Origin: a virus
Direction: 5' to 3' (one strand)
Virus record (IMG/VR): IMGVR_UViG_3300031658_000189
Location: 1 to 20,564 of that record
Length of the DNA: 20,564 nucleotides
Numbering within the stretch: position 1 is the first letter of the stretch; every line of letters starts with the position of its first letter. The notes under the pieces were generated by a model that did no database searches, was not told where the DNA came from, and saw only the letters and a list, made by a program, of their open reading frames with translations. The position numbers were made by a program, and so were the translations under genes. This document shows, piece by piece, positions 11,211-20,387 of the stretch.

Positions 11211-13434
11211 ATTATATACGGTAATTAAAAATTATATACCTAAGGGAGTTCTATCTAATAAGAATAGAGCTAAAACTTGGGCGTATGGTTATAACGAAAA
11301 GTATGAGCTTATTGTTATTTCTAAAAGCGGACAGGTCGGAGATGTTATTAAAATATCAAATTTAATTATTGGCCTTCCTCCTGTTTCTAAAGAAATTACA
11401 AATAGTCATAAAAAATCTAAGGAACAATATTGGGAGCGTAAAGAATTGCCAAAAGCTCTTTCTAGAATATTCTCTATTTTCCAATGGAATGAGATGCCTT
11501 CTAAGTTTAAAACACAGTGGGTTGATTATATTGAGCAGGAATTTGACCGTAGAGATTACGGTTATTGGTTTAATAACAATGGCGAATCAACTTATATTAC
11601 AGGCTCTCACTATATGTATCTTCAGTGGACTAGTATCGATATAGGATACCCTGATTTTAGAGAAGCAAATAGAATATTTTTTATGTTTTGGGAAGCTTGT
11701 AAGGCTGACAAAAGGAGCTTTGGAATGGTTTACTTAAAAATAAGACGTTCAGGATTTTCTTTTATGGGCTCTTCAGAGTCTGTAAACACAGGAACTTTAG
11801 TAAAAGATTCAAGGGTTGGTATATTATCTAAGACGGGGTCTGATGCTAAAAAGATGTTTACGGATAAGGTTGTTCCTATAGCGAACAGACTTCCTTTTTT
11901 CTTTAAACCTATTCAGGATGGTATGGATAAACCAAAGTCTGAGTTAGCTTTTCGTATACCAGCCTCAAAGATTACCAAAAAGAATATGTATGATTCTATT
12001 GACAATGAGTTGTATGGGTTAGATACTACTATTGACTGGAAGAATACAGATGACAACTCTTATGATGGGGAAAAATTACTTTTATTAGTTCATGATGAAT
12101 CTGGTAAATGGATTAAACCTAATAATATTCTCAATAACTGGCGCGTAACTAAAACATGTTTAAGACTGGGAAGTAAAATTATAGGAAAGTGTATGATGGG
12201 CTCAACCTCTAACGCACTAGACAAAGGAGGAGCTAACTTTAAAAAACTTTATGAAGACTCTGATGTAAAGACTAGAAATGCAAATGGTCAAACAAAAAGT
12301 GGGATGTATTCTTTATTTATACCTATGGAATTAAATATGGAAGGTTTTATAGACAGACATGGAATGCCGGTTTTGCGAGCTCCGACTGAAAAGATAAAAG
12401 GAGTAGATGGAGAATGGATAACTAACGGAGCTATAGACTATTGGGAGGCTGAAGTCGATTCTTTAAAGTCTGATGCAGACGCACTTAATGAATTTTATAG
12501 ACAGTTTCCAAGAACGGAATCGCATGCTTTTAGAGATGAAAGCAAATCATCATTATTTAATTTAACTAAAATATACCAGCAGATAGACTATAATGATTCT
12601 CTTATGATAGACCAACATGTTACTAGAGGTAATTTTTATTGGGAGAATGGAATAAAAGATGGTAAGGTTGCTTTTAGCCCTGACAGTAGAGGTCGATTCT
12701 TAATAAGTTGGGTTCCTTCTAAAGCATTACAGAATAGATTTACAGAACGAAAAGGTCTTAAGTATCCTGGGAATGAACACATTGGAGCTTTTGGTTGTGA
12801 CTCTTATGATATTTCAGGAACAGTTGGGGGTAGGGGCTCAAACGGAGCGCTGCATGGAATAACAAAATTCAGTATGGAAGAAGCTCCGTCTAATGAGTTT
12901 TTCTTACAGTATGTGGCTAGGCCTCAGACGGCGGAGATATTTTTTGAAGAGGTTCTTATGGCGTGTGCATTTTATGGGATGCCTATATTGGTAGAGAATA
13001 ATAAACCCAGACTATTATATCATTTTAAAAACAGAGGGTATAGACCTTTTTCTATAAACCGTCCTGATAAACATTCCTCTAAACTATCTAAAACAGAAAA
13101 AGAACTAGGAGGAATTCCTAATAGTTCTGAAGACGTAAAGCAATCTCATGCAGCTGCTATTGAATCTTATATAGAAAAAAATATAGGGTTAGATTTAAAC
13201 GGAACATTTAGAGGTGAAAATGAAATGGGTAATATGTTGTTTATTAGAACCTTAGAAGATTGGGCTAGATTTGATATAAACAATAGAACCAAATTTGATG
13301 CGAGTATAAGTTCCGGCTTAGCCATCATGGCAACACAAAAACATATGTATTTACCCGAGAAAAAACAATCAAAAATAAACCTTAACTTTGCAAGGTATAC
13401 GAATAAAGGAACTTTAAGTGAATTAATTAGATAG
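11188..13434 (+). CDS. terL: Terminase large subunit (packaging ATPase and nuclease)
   Basis: A 748-residue motor protein that cuts phage DNA and pumps it into the prohead through the portal. The ATPase half shows a Walker A-like KIRRSGFS (184-191), a Walker B LLLLVHDE (297-304) with catalytic Glu304, and a coupling segment KCMMGSTSN further on. The nuclease half has GCDSYDISG (536-544), where Asp538 and Asp541 are candidate metal ligands of the RNase H-like fold. The protein is longer than the usual 450-600 residues, with about 180 residues ahead of Walker A including an aromatic-rich part (WFNNNGESTYITGSHYMYLQ). The start lies within the small-terminase gene, and the portal starts directly after its stop. 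The start at 11188 is the first ATG, but a later start cannot be excluded. Confidence 0.93.
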   Translation: MQKDAPDRLYTVIKNYIPKGVLSNKNRAKTWAYGYNEKYELIVISKSGQVGDVIKISNLIIGLPPVSKEITNSHKKSKEQYWERKELPKALSRIFSIFQWNEMPSKFKTQWVDYIEQEFDRRDYGYWFNNNGESTYITGSHYMYLQWTSIDIGYPDFREANRIFFMFWEACKADKRSFGMVYLKIRRSGFSFMGSSESVNTGTLVKDSRVGILSKTGSDAKKMFTDKVVPIANRLPFFFKPIQDGMDKPKSELAFRIPASKITKKNMYDSIDNELYGLDTTIDWKNTDDNSYDGEKLLLLVHDESGKWIKPNNILNNWRVTKTCLRLGSKIIGKCMMGSTSNALDKGGANFKKLYEDSDVKTRNANGQTKSGMYSLFIPMELNMEGFIDRHGMPVLRAPTEKIKGVDGEWITNGAIDYWEAEVDSLKSDADALNEFYRQFPRTESHAFRDESKSSLFNLTKIYQQIDYNDSLMIDQHVTRGNFYWENGIKDGKVAFSPDSRGRFLISWVPSKALQNRFTERKGLKYPGNEHIGAFGCDSYDISGTVGGRGSNGALHGITKFSMEEAPSNEFFLQYVARPQTAEIFFEEVLMACAFYGMPILVENNKPRLLYHFKNRGYRPFSINRPDKHSSKLSKTEKELGGIPNSSEDVKQSHAAAIESYIEKNIGLDLNGTFRGENEMGNMLFIRTLEDWARFDINNRTKFDASISSGLAIMATQKHMYLPEKKQSKINLNFARYTNKGTLSELIR

Positions 13435-15870
13435 ATGAAGGATGTTACAATAGACATTGCATCTGCGGGCTTTCCAAGCCAATTTGTTTCAGATGCTAAA
13501 AAAGCAACTGATGAATTTGGCCTACAAATCGGACAAGCTATTCAGTACGAATGGTTTAAAAAAGATGGTAGCCAATGTAGATATTATAATCAATGGAGAG
13601 ATTTTCATAGACTGAGACTTTACGCACGAGGCGAACAGTCTGTGGCTAAATACAAAAGTGAATTAGCAATAGATGGAGATTTATCTTATCTTAATTTAGA
13701 CTGGACACCAGTTCCTATCCTTCCAAAGTTTGTTGACGTTGTTGTCAACGGAATGCAAGACCGAGAATTTAAGGTCAAAGCTTATGCTCAAGACGCTCTG
13801 TCTCAATCAAAAAGAAGTAAGTATCAAGATATGATTGAAGGTCAGATGGCCGCTAAACCTATCCTTGAAAATATACAAGAACAAACAGGAGTAGACCCTT
13901 TTATAATGGACCCTGATGAGCTCCCTTCTAGTGATGAGGAGTTGTCTTTGTATATGAATTTAAATTATAAGCCTGCTATAGAGATTGCTGAAGAAGAAGC
14001 AATCGATACTATGTTTGCTGAAAACCATTATAATGATACCCGTAAGAGATTAGATTATGATTCTACGGTTATTGGAATTGCTGTAGCTAAACACGAATTC
14101 TTACCAGGCTCAGGAGTTGAAATATCTTATGTAGACCCAGCTAATGTGGTTTATAGCTATACTGAAGACCCTTTCTTTAAAGATTGTTTTTATTGGGGAG
14201 AGATTAAAACTCTAGGCATTAGTGAGTTAATAAAAATAGACCCTAATCTTACTAAAGAAGATTTAGAAACAATATCAAAATATAGCCAGAGTTGGTTTGA
14301 TTATTACAATGTAGCTCAGTTTTATGAAAACGATATTTTCTATAGAGACACCTGCACATTAATGTATTTTAATTATAAGACCACTAAAAAAATGGTTTAT
14401 AAGAAAAGAATACTTGAGGGCGGAGGTTCTAAAATGATAGAAAAAGATGATGAGTTCAATCCTCCAGCTGAAATGCTTGAAGAAGGGAAGTTTGAAAAAA
14501 TAGAAAAAACTATAGACGTTTGGTACAATGGTATAATGGTAATGGGAACAAACATTATTATAAAGTGGGAGTTAGCAGAAAATATGGTTCGTCCACAATC
14601 TGCTTCTCAACATGCTTTACCAAACTACGTAGCGTGCGCACCAAGAATGTATAAAGGAGTAATCGAGTCTTTAGTTAGACGTATGATTCCTTTTGCAGAC
14701 CTTATTCAATTAACTCATCTAAAACTTCAGCAAGTAATTGCTAGAGTAGTTCCTGACGGAGTGTATATAGATGCTGATGGATTAAACGAAGTTGACTTAG
14801 GAAACGGAGCTGCATATGACCCGTCAGACGCATTAAGACTATATTTCCAAACAGGTAGTGTAGTAGGGCGGAGCTACACCCAAGAAGGAGAATATAATCA
14901 AGGTAAAGTTCCTATAACACAGCTCACAAGCAATTCAGGCGCTTCTAAGACACAAATGCTTATAGGTAACTATAACCACTACTTAGACATGATTCGCTCT
15001 GTAACAGGCTTAAATGAATCGAGAGACGGCTCTACTCCAGACCCTAATGCTTTAGTTGGTGTTCAAAAGTTAGCTGCATTAAATTCAAATACTGCAACTC
15101 GGCATATATTAGATGGAAGTCTGTATATATATAGAACATTAGCGGAAGCTTTAACATATAGAGTTGCTGATATATTAAAATATTCTGACTTTAAAGAAGA
15201 TTTTATAAATAAGATAGGTAAATATAATGTGAGTATTTTGGGAGAAATCTCTCAATTATACATATATGACTTTGGAGTATTTATAGAACTGTCCCCTGAT
15301 GAAGAACAAAGAGCTATGCTTGAACAGAACATTCAAATGGCTTTATCTAAAGGAGATATTAATTTAGAAGATGCTATAGATATTCGAGAGATTAGAAATC
15401 TTAAACTAGCAAATCAATTATTAAAAGTTAAAAGATTAGCTAAACAAGAGCGTGACGAGAAGACGGCAATGCAGCAGCAAGCTATTACTGCTCAACAGCA
15501 ATTAAAATCTCAAGAGATGGCAGCGCAAACAGCGATGCAAACAATACAACTTGAGACTCAATCTAAAATGCAAATCAAACAAGCTGAAATATCTTTTGAA
15601 ATAGAAAAGAATAAAATGGAGGCACAGCTTAAATCTCAATTAATGCAACAAGAGTTTGATTACAACGTGCAATTAAGAGGAATGAGTGAAAACGCTTTAA
15701 CTCAAAGAGAAGACCAGAGAGAAGGAGCGAAAAGTGACCGTATTAGTCAGCAAAATACTGAACAGTCTAAATTAATTACACAACGTAAAAATAATTTACC
15801 ACCTCAGAATTTTGAATCTAATGAAGATAGCTTAGATGGATTTGACTTGTCTGAGTTTTCACCTAGATAA
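13435..15870 (+). CDS. Portal protein, 811 aa
   Basis: The ATG directly abuts the TerL stop. Portals form the 12-subunit ring at one head vertex through which DNA enters and leaves. The protein has the usual order of an alpha/beta wing (residues about 60-400, with PILPKFVDVVVNGMQDREF, EEAIDTMFAENHYNDTRKRL, YVDPANVVYSY), then a stem/crown part (GVIESLVRRMIPFADLIQLT). A long Gln/Lys/Glu-rich helix at about 660-790 (AMQQQAITAQQQLKSQ, QIKQAEISFEIEKNKM) resembles the barrel extension of podovirus portals. There are no catalytic motifs. It is long for a portal. The ending SLDGFDLSEFSPR is acidic. The assignment rests on sequence character and its place between TerL and scaffold. Confidence 0.87.
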   Translation: MKDVTIDIASAGFPSQFVSDAKKATDEFGLQIGQAIQYEWFKKDGSQCRYYNQWRDFHRLRLYARGEQSVAKYKSELAIDGDLSYLNLDWTPVPILPKFVDVVVNGMQDREFKVKAYAQDALSQSKRSKYQDMIEGQMAAKPILENIQEQTGVDPFIMDPDELPSSDEELSLYMNLNYKPAIEIAEEEAIDTMFAENHYNDTRKRLDYDSTVIGIAVAKHEFLPGSGVEISYVDPANVVYSYTEDPFFKDCFYWGEIKTLGISELIKIDPNLTKEDLETISKYSQSWFDYYNVAQFYENDIFYRDTCTLMYFNYKTTKKMVYKKRILEGGGSKMIEKDDEFNPPAEMLEEGKFEKIEKTIDVWYNGIMVMGTNIIIKWELAENMVRPQSASQHALPNYVACAPRMYKGVIESLVRRMIPFADLIQLTHLKLQQVIARVVPDGVYIDADGLNEVDLGNGAAYDPSDALRLYFQTGSVVGRSYTQEGEYNQGKVPITQLTSNSGASKTQMLIGNYNHYLDMIRSVTGLNESRDGSTPDPNALVGVQKLAALNSNTATRHILDGSLYIYRTLAEALTYRVADILKYSDFKEDFINKIGKYNVSILGEISQLYIYDFGVFIELSPDEEQRAMLEQNIQMALSKGDINLEDAIDIREIRNLKLANQLLKVKRLAKQERDEKTAMQQQAITAQQQLKSQEMAAQTAMQTIQLETQSKMQIKQAEISFEIEKNKMEAQLKSQLMQQEFDYNVQLRGMSENALTQREDQREGAKSDRISQQNTEQSKLITQRKNNLPPQNFESNEDSLDGFDLSEFSPR

Positions 15871-15917
15871 ATCATGTATGAGTATAAAAATTTTAACCAA
15901 ATCTTAAATTAAATCAA

Positions 15918-17060
15918 ATGGAAATGAAAGTAAGAGCTCTAGATGGGCCAGAAGAAAAATCAATGCAAGAAGTTGAGCAAGATTTGCTCACTAAGCATGA
16001 AGAAAAATTTACCGATACTGAGGAAACAGAAAATATAGAGGTGGTTTCAGCAGAAAAAGAGGAGACCATTAAAGAAACTCCGCCCGTAGAAGAAGAAGAA
16101 AACTTAGATGATGTAGCTGAAAGAGCTTACGATTTAAGTGAACAAGACGTTCTTTCATATATTGGAAAAAGATATAATAAGCAGATTAATTCTATTGACG
16201 AATTGATAGAGGCAAGAGAAGAATCTGAAGAATTACCTGAAGATGTAGCTGCTTATTTTAAGTATAAAAAAGAAACAGGTCGTGGAATAGAAGACTATGT
16301 AAAAATACAAAGAGACTTTGACTCCATGAATCCTGATTCTTTGCTAAGGGAATATTTAACTGCTACCGAAGAAGGGCTAGACTCAGAAGATATTGATTCT
16401 CTAATGGAGGATTATGATTTTGACGAAGAACTAGATGAAGAATCTGCAATTAAAAAAACAAAATTAGCAAAGAAAAAAACTATTGCGAAGGCAAAGAGAT
16501 ACTTTAAAGAGCAGAAGGAATTATACAAACAACCCCTTGAGTCAAGACCGGTTGTTAATTCTGAAAGTGAAAATGAAGAATTTCAAGCTTATAAGCAATA
16601 TTTAGAATCAGCTAACACTCAAAAAGAGGAAGGTGAGGTAAAACGTAATTGGTTTCTTAAACAAACTGAAGAAGTTTTTACTGATGATTTCAAAGGTTTT
16701 GATTTCGCGCTTGACGACAAAACAGTAACTTACTCTCCCGGTGAAGCAAGCTCTTTAAAAAAGGCACAAGACACGCCTATGAATTTTATCAACAAATATC
16801 TTGATGATAAAGGTCTAATAAAAGATGCTGCTGGATACCACAGAGCTTTAGCTATAGCCATGAATCCTGACAAATTTGCTCAGTTCTTTTTTGAACAAGG
16901 CAAGTCTGATGCCACAGAAGAAGTTTTACGTAAGACTAAGAATATAAATATGACTGAACGTAGAGCGCCTGAAGTGACTAATAAAGGAGGAATGCAAGTT
17001 AAGTCAGTTAACCCTGATTCGGGACGCGGCTTAAAAATTAGAAGTATTAAAAGAAAATAA
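15918..17060 (+). CDS. Probable capsid scaffolding protein, 380 aa
   Basis: A 380-residue charged protein directly upstream of the major capsid gene. The first 75 residues are very acidic (EETENIEVVSAEKEE, PPVEEEENLDD), the middle is helical and charged with a Lys-rich stretch (KKTKLAKKKTIAKAKRYFKE, about 180-200), and the end is basic (SGRGLKIRSIKRK). Acidic body with a basic C-terminal end is the typical design of scaffolding proteins, whose tail binds the capsid shell during prohead assembly. No protease motif is seen. The region 15871-15917 before it holds only a 12-codon frame and an AT-rich leader. Confidence 0.75.
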   Translation: MEMKVRALDGPEEKSMQEVEQDLLTKHEEKFTDTEETENIEVVSAEKEETIKETPPVEEEENLDDVAERAYDLSEQDVLSYIGKRYNKQINSIDELIEAREESEELPEDVAAYFKYKKETGRGIEDYVKIQRDFDSMNPDSLLREYLTATEEGLDSEDIDSLMEDYDFDEELDEESAIKKTKLAKKKTIAKAKRYFKEQKELYKQPLESRPVVNSESENEEFQAYKQYLESANTQKEEGEVKRNWFLKQTEEVFTDDFKGFDFALDDKTVTYSPGEASSLKKAQDTPMNFINKYLDDKGLIKDAAGYHRALAIAMNPDKFAQFFFEQGKSDATEEVLRKTKNINMTERRAPEVTNKGGMQVKSVNPDSGRGLKIRSIKRK

Positions 17061-17078
17061 CAATTAAAAATTATAATT

Positions 17079-18512
17079 ATGGCAGGAGCAGTTCAAGCAG
17101 CCCCAGGGTTCGCTTTACAACCAAGTGCGGAACAAGTACCTTTGATTTCGAACTATATTACAGACTTCAATTTCTTAGACCAGTATCTTCCGGATACTTA
17201 CGAAAAGGAATTTGAAAGATACGGTAATCGTACCGTTGCATCATTTCTTCGTTTAGTAGGCGCTGAAATGCCTTCTAACTCTGACCTTATCAAATGGGCA
17301 GAACAAGGAAGATTACATACTAAATACACAGATTGTACTACAGCACAGGCTTTAGCGCCAGGAGTTACAACTGCAACTTTTACTATCAATGACACTTTAA
17401 TTCCTAATACAGGAAGTATCGCTGTTAGAGTTGGTCAAACTGTAGTTATCTCAGGAAATGCAGGAGAAGGTCTTCATAAAGCTGTTGTTATTGCTGTAGC
17501 TACTGGTGCGGGAACAATTGATGTTGCTTTTTACGGAGCTGATTTTGTAAACGCTGCTGCTGTAAATAAATACACAGTGTTTATTTATGGTTCAGAATTT
17601 AGAAAAGGAACAACAGGAATGGATGGCTCTTTAGAGGCAGACGATGTATTCTTTTCAAACTCTCCTATTATCATAAAAGACAAGTACGCTGTTAGCGGGT
17701 CTGATATGGCACAAATTGGATGGGTAGAGGTTCAAACTGAAAACGGAGCTAATGGATACCTATGGTATTTAAAATCTGAGCATGAAACACGTTTGCGTTT
17801 TGATGATTACCTAGAGACTTCAATGATTGAAGCTGTACCAGCGCTTGCTGCGTCTGGAGCTGCAACTCAAGCTGTCAACACAAATGTTGGTAACAAAGGG
17901 TCTGAAGGTATTTTCTATGTAGTAGAAAACCGTGGTAATGTATGGGGTGGAGGAAATCCTGTAGCATTAGCTGATTGGGATGCTATTATATCTCGTTTAG
18001 ATAAGCAAGGTTCTATTGAAGAAAACGTAGTTTTTGTTGATAGAGACTTTGGATTTGACATTGACGATATGTTGGCTGCACAGAACTCTTATGGAGCTGG
18101 TGGTACTTCTTATGGTCTTTTTGACAATGATAAGGAAATGGCCTTAAATTTAGGATTCACAGGTTTCCGTAGAGGTTATGACTTTTACAAGTCTGACTGG
18201 AAATACTTAAATGACCCAACTATGCGAGGTGGTTTACCTACAGGAGCTAATTCAGGACGTGTAAACGGACTATTAGTGCCAGCAGGTTCTACTACTGTAT
18301 ATGACCAGATTTTAGGTAAGAATGCTAAACGACCTTTCTTACATGTTCGTTACCGAGCATCTGAAACTGAAGATAGACGTTACAAAACTTGGATTACAGG
18401 TTCTGCTGGCGGAGCTTCAACTTCAAGCTTAGACGCTATGGAAGTTCATTTCTTGTCTGAGAGAGCTGTATGTACTTTAGGTGCAAACAACTTCTTCTTA
18501 TTCCAGGAGTAA
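17079..18512 (+). CDS. Major capsid protein, 477 aa
   Basis: The 477-residue product begins MAGAVQAAPGFALQPSAEQV and has an N-arm/E-loop-like part with NFLDQYLPDTYEKEFERYGN and FLRLVGAEMPSNSDLIKWAE. A beta-rich insert follows at about 87-171 (VRVGQTVVISGNAG, KYTVFIYGSEF), then the core with YLWYLKSEHETRLRFDDYLE, FVDRDFGFDIDDMLAAQNSY and GFTGFRRGYDFYKSDWKYLN. The position after the scaffold and before neck genes, the length, and the mixed alpha/beta character support an HK97-fold major capsid protein. The insert may be a surface domain. The A/T-rich leader (AAAAATTATAATT) and the strong terminator directly after suggest it is highly expressed. It is a plausible client of the phage chaperonin. 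Confidence 0.85.
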   Translation: MAGAVQAAPGFALQPSAEQVPLISNYITDFNFLDQYLPDTYEKEFERYGNRTVASFLRLVGAEMPSNSDLIKWAEQGRLHTKYTDCTTAQALAPGVTTATFTINDTLIPNTGSIAVRVGQTVVISGNAGEGLHKAVVIAVATGAGTIDVAFYGADFVNAAAVNKYTVFIYGSEFRKGTTGMDGSLEADDVFFSNSPIIIKDKYAVSGSDMAQIGWVEVQTENGANGYLWYLKSEHETRLRFDDYLETSMIEAVPALAASGAATQAVNTNVGNKGSEGIFYVVENRGNVWGGGNPVALADWDAIISRLDKQGSIEENVVFVDRDFGFDIDDMLAAQNSYGAGGTSYGLFDNDKEMALNLGFTGFRRGYDFYKSDWKYLNDPTMRGGLPTGANSGRVNGLLVPAGSTTVYDQILGKNAKRPFLHVRYRASETEDRRYKTWITGSAGGASTSSLDAMEVHFLSERAVCTLGANNFFLFQE

Positions 18513-18520
18513 TATTTACT

Positions 18521-18550
18521 AAGGGGGGTTTAACCGCCTCCCTTTTTTTT
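18521..18550 (+). terminator. Intrinsic terminator after the major capsid gene
   Basis: AAGGGGGG (18521-18528) pairs with CCTCCCTT (18537-18544) around TTTAACCG, with one G-T pair, followed by a run of T to 18550. It starts 8 bases after the capsid stop codon. It probably ends or attenuates the capsid transcript. Confidence 0.8.
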
Positions 18551-18573
18551 AAATCTAATTAAATTCTATTATA

Positions 18574-19326
18574 ATGAAAAATACTATAAAACTTGTAGAC
18601 AAAGTCTACAAACTCACAAGAGCTGCAGCTCCTCTATCTTTTATGCTGCCTACAAGACACTCAAGAAGATTTCCTTTATTATGGTTTGATGAAGAAAAAG
18701 GTGAAAACCGAACACTTCGTTATGCTCGTAATCAAAGGTCTCCTTTTGAAGATGAACAAGATGGAAATGTAATCATGGAGCCCATTATCTTTGAGGACGG
18801 ATTTCTATTTGTTCCTAAAAATAATCCTGTATTACAGAAGTTTTTATATTATCATCCTTTAAATGGAAAAAGATTTGAAGAAGTAAATGAAGAAAAAGAC
18901 GCTTCTGAACAAGTATCTCAATTAAACTTTGAAGTCGATGCTTTAATTGAAGCTCGAAAATTATCTGTTGAACAAGTAGAGACCATAGCTAGAGTTCTTT
19001 TAGGCTCTGACACTTCTCAAATTACAACAGCTGAATTAAGAAGAGATATATTAATTTATGTAAAGCAAGACCCGAAGAGTTTCATGAAAATGATAAACGA
19101 CCCGATGCTTAAATTACAATCTACTGTTCATTTGTTTTTTGACAAAGGATTATTAGGGTTTAGAAATAATCAAAAAGAAGTATGGTTTAATACATCATCT
19201 AATAAAAAGAAGATGCTTACTGTACCTTTTGGTGAAGACCCTTATTATATAACTACCTCATATCTTCAAAGCGATGATGGTATAGAGGCTTTAAAAATGC
19301 TAGAGAAACTATTAGCATCTAACTAA
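18574..19326 (+). CDS. Hypothetical virion-region protein, 250 aa
   Basis: A 250-residue soluble protein opening MKNTIKLVDKVYKLTRAAAP, with PLSFMLPTRHSRRFPLLWFD (20-39), an acidic middle and a helical stretch (NFEVDALIEARKLSVEQVET, about 118-137). No membrane segment or catalytic motif is seen. I recall similar proteins directly after the capsid gene in marine Bacteroidota phages, where they are unannotated. It lies between two intrinsic terminators with no obvious TAnnTTTG box ahead of it, so expression probably depends on read-through. It may be a minor head or completion protein. Confidence 0.7.
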   Translation: MKNTIKLVDKVYKLTRAAAPLSFMLPTRHSRRFPLLWFDEEKGENRTLRYARNQRSPFEDEQDGNVIMEPIIFEDGFLFVPKNNPVLQKFLYYHPLNGKRFEEVNEEKDASEQVSQLNFEVDALIEARKLSVEQVETIARVLLGSDTSQITTAELRRDILIYVKQDPKSFMKMINDPMLKLQSTVHLFFDKGLLGFRNNQKEVWFNTSSNKKKMLTVPFGEDPYYITTSYLQSDDGIEALKMLEKLLASN

Positions 19327-19364
19327 AACATCTCATAGAGAAAGTTTTAAATCAGTAAATAAAG

Positions 19365-19398
19365 AAGAGGGCGACAAAAAATTGACCTCTTTTTTTTT
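19365..19398 (+). terminator. Intrinsic terminator before the neck genes
   Basis: AAGAGG (19365-19370) pairs perfectly with CCTCTT (19386-19391) across a 15-base loop, and the stem runs into a T-tract ending at 19398. The loop is long, but the T-run is strong. A new promoter box follows after only 3 bases. Confidence 0.65.
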
Positions 19399-19401
19399 GT
19401 T

Positions 19402-19409
19402 TATCTTTG
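19402..19409 (+). promoter_or_regulatory. Bacteroidota -7 promoter box, TATCTTTG
   Basis: TATCTTTG matches TAnnTTTG and lies 14 bases before ATG 19424. A TTG at 19382-19384 gives a 17-base spacing, slightly short. The preceding terminator's T-run makes up most of the spacer, so terminator and promoter are fused into one compact punctuation element. Confidence 0.6.
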
Positions 19410-19423
19410 TAAAAAACAAAGCG

Positions 19424-20386
19424 ATGATAAACGCTGTTAGAAATACAGTACTTGCTATCTTAAATAAAAACAATTACGGTTATATATCTCCATCGGATTA
19501 TAACCTATTTGCTAAGCAAGCACAATTGGATATTTTTGATGAATACTTTATAGGATATAATTCTCAAATCAACAAAGAAAATTCAAGAGTCTCTGGCACT
19601 GGGTATGCAGATATAAAAAAAGGATATGAAGAGGTTATAGATACTTTTTCAGTAACTGGAGCTTTATCTAAAAGTTCACAAAACGAATATACAACTCCGA
19701 CTTCCGCTACAACAGGTTCAGATTATTATCTTTTAAATAAAATATTAATATATAGTGTAGTAACTTCATCTGGAACAACCACTAGTATAGGCGGAGGCAA
19801 CACGGAGCTTATAGATGCCGGAGCAACTTTTATAACTAATGAGGTAAAACCAGGAGATGTTGTTTCTGTAATATTAGCTAATTCAGTAGTTACTAACCTA
19901 AGCGTGGTTTCTGTAACCAATGAAACAACTTTAGTTGTTAGTGTAGCTTCTTTACTTACTGCTAATATTCTTTATTCTATTTATAAAAAAGTTAATTTAA
20001 AAAATGAGGCAGAGCGAGTAACCCATAGTAAAATTACTATGCTTAATAAATCATTACTTACTACTCCAAATACAACATACCCTGCTTACACGCAAGAGGG
20101 GAGCATACTAACTTTATATCCGGATACTGTATCTACTATAGGGCAAGTGGTTTCCCAATACATAAGGTATCCAAAAGACCCTAAGTGGACTTATATCTCA
20201 TTAACTGGTGGAGAGCCTATCTTTGACCAATCTCAGACTGATTATCAGGATTTTGAATTGCCTCCGGATGATGTGAATAATTTAGTAGCGAGAATTTTAC
20301 AATACGCAGGAATGTCTATTAGAGAAATAGCTACAGTACAATTTGGTAAAGCATTAGAACAATCAGAAAACCAAGAACAACAATAG
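19424..20386 (+). CDS. Probable head-tail connector (neck) protein, 320 aa
   Basis: The start is taken at ATG 19424, just after the promoter; an upstream TTG at 19382 lies inside the terminator stem region and is not credible. The protein opens MINAVRNTVLAILNKNNYGY and SPSDYNLFAKQAQLDIFDEY, a helical part typical of phage neck/adaptor proteins, followed by an inserted beta-rich module at about 112-188 (ELIDAGATFITNEVKPGDVV, LLTANILYSIYKK), then ERVTHSKITMLNKSLLTTPN and a C-terminal helical end. Gene order after capsid and tight coupling to the next neck gene support a connector role. The family is not formally identified. Confidence 0.7.
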   Translation: MINAVRNTVLAILNKNNYGYISPSDYNLFAKQAQLDIFDEYFIGYNSQINKENSRVSGTGYADIKKGYEEVIDTFSVTGALSKSSQNEYTTPTSATTGSDYYLLNKILIYSVVTSSGTTTSIGGGNTELIDAGATFITNEVKPGDVVSVILANSVVTNLSVVSVTNETTLVVSVASLLTANILYSIYKKVNLKNEAERVTHSKITMLNKSLLTTPNTTYPAYTQEGSILTLYPDTVSTIGQVVSQYIRYPKDPKWTYISLTGGEPIFDQSQTDYQDFELPPDDVNNLVARILQYAGMSIREIATVQFGKALEQSENQEQQ

Positions 20387-20387
20387 C

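Noticed and set aside
15874-15912. Twelve-codon frame between portal and scaffold
   Set aside because: Too short and without other support; treated as leader sequence.
19382-19423. TTG start adding 14 residues to the neck protein
   Set aside because: It lies within the terminator and ahead of the promoter box; the extension is a poly-T artefact rich in Phe.
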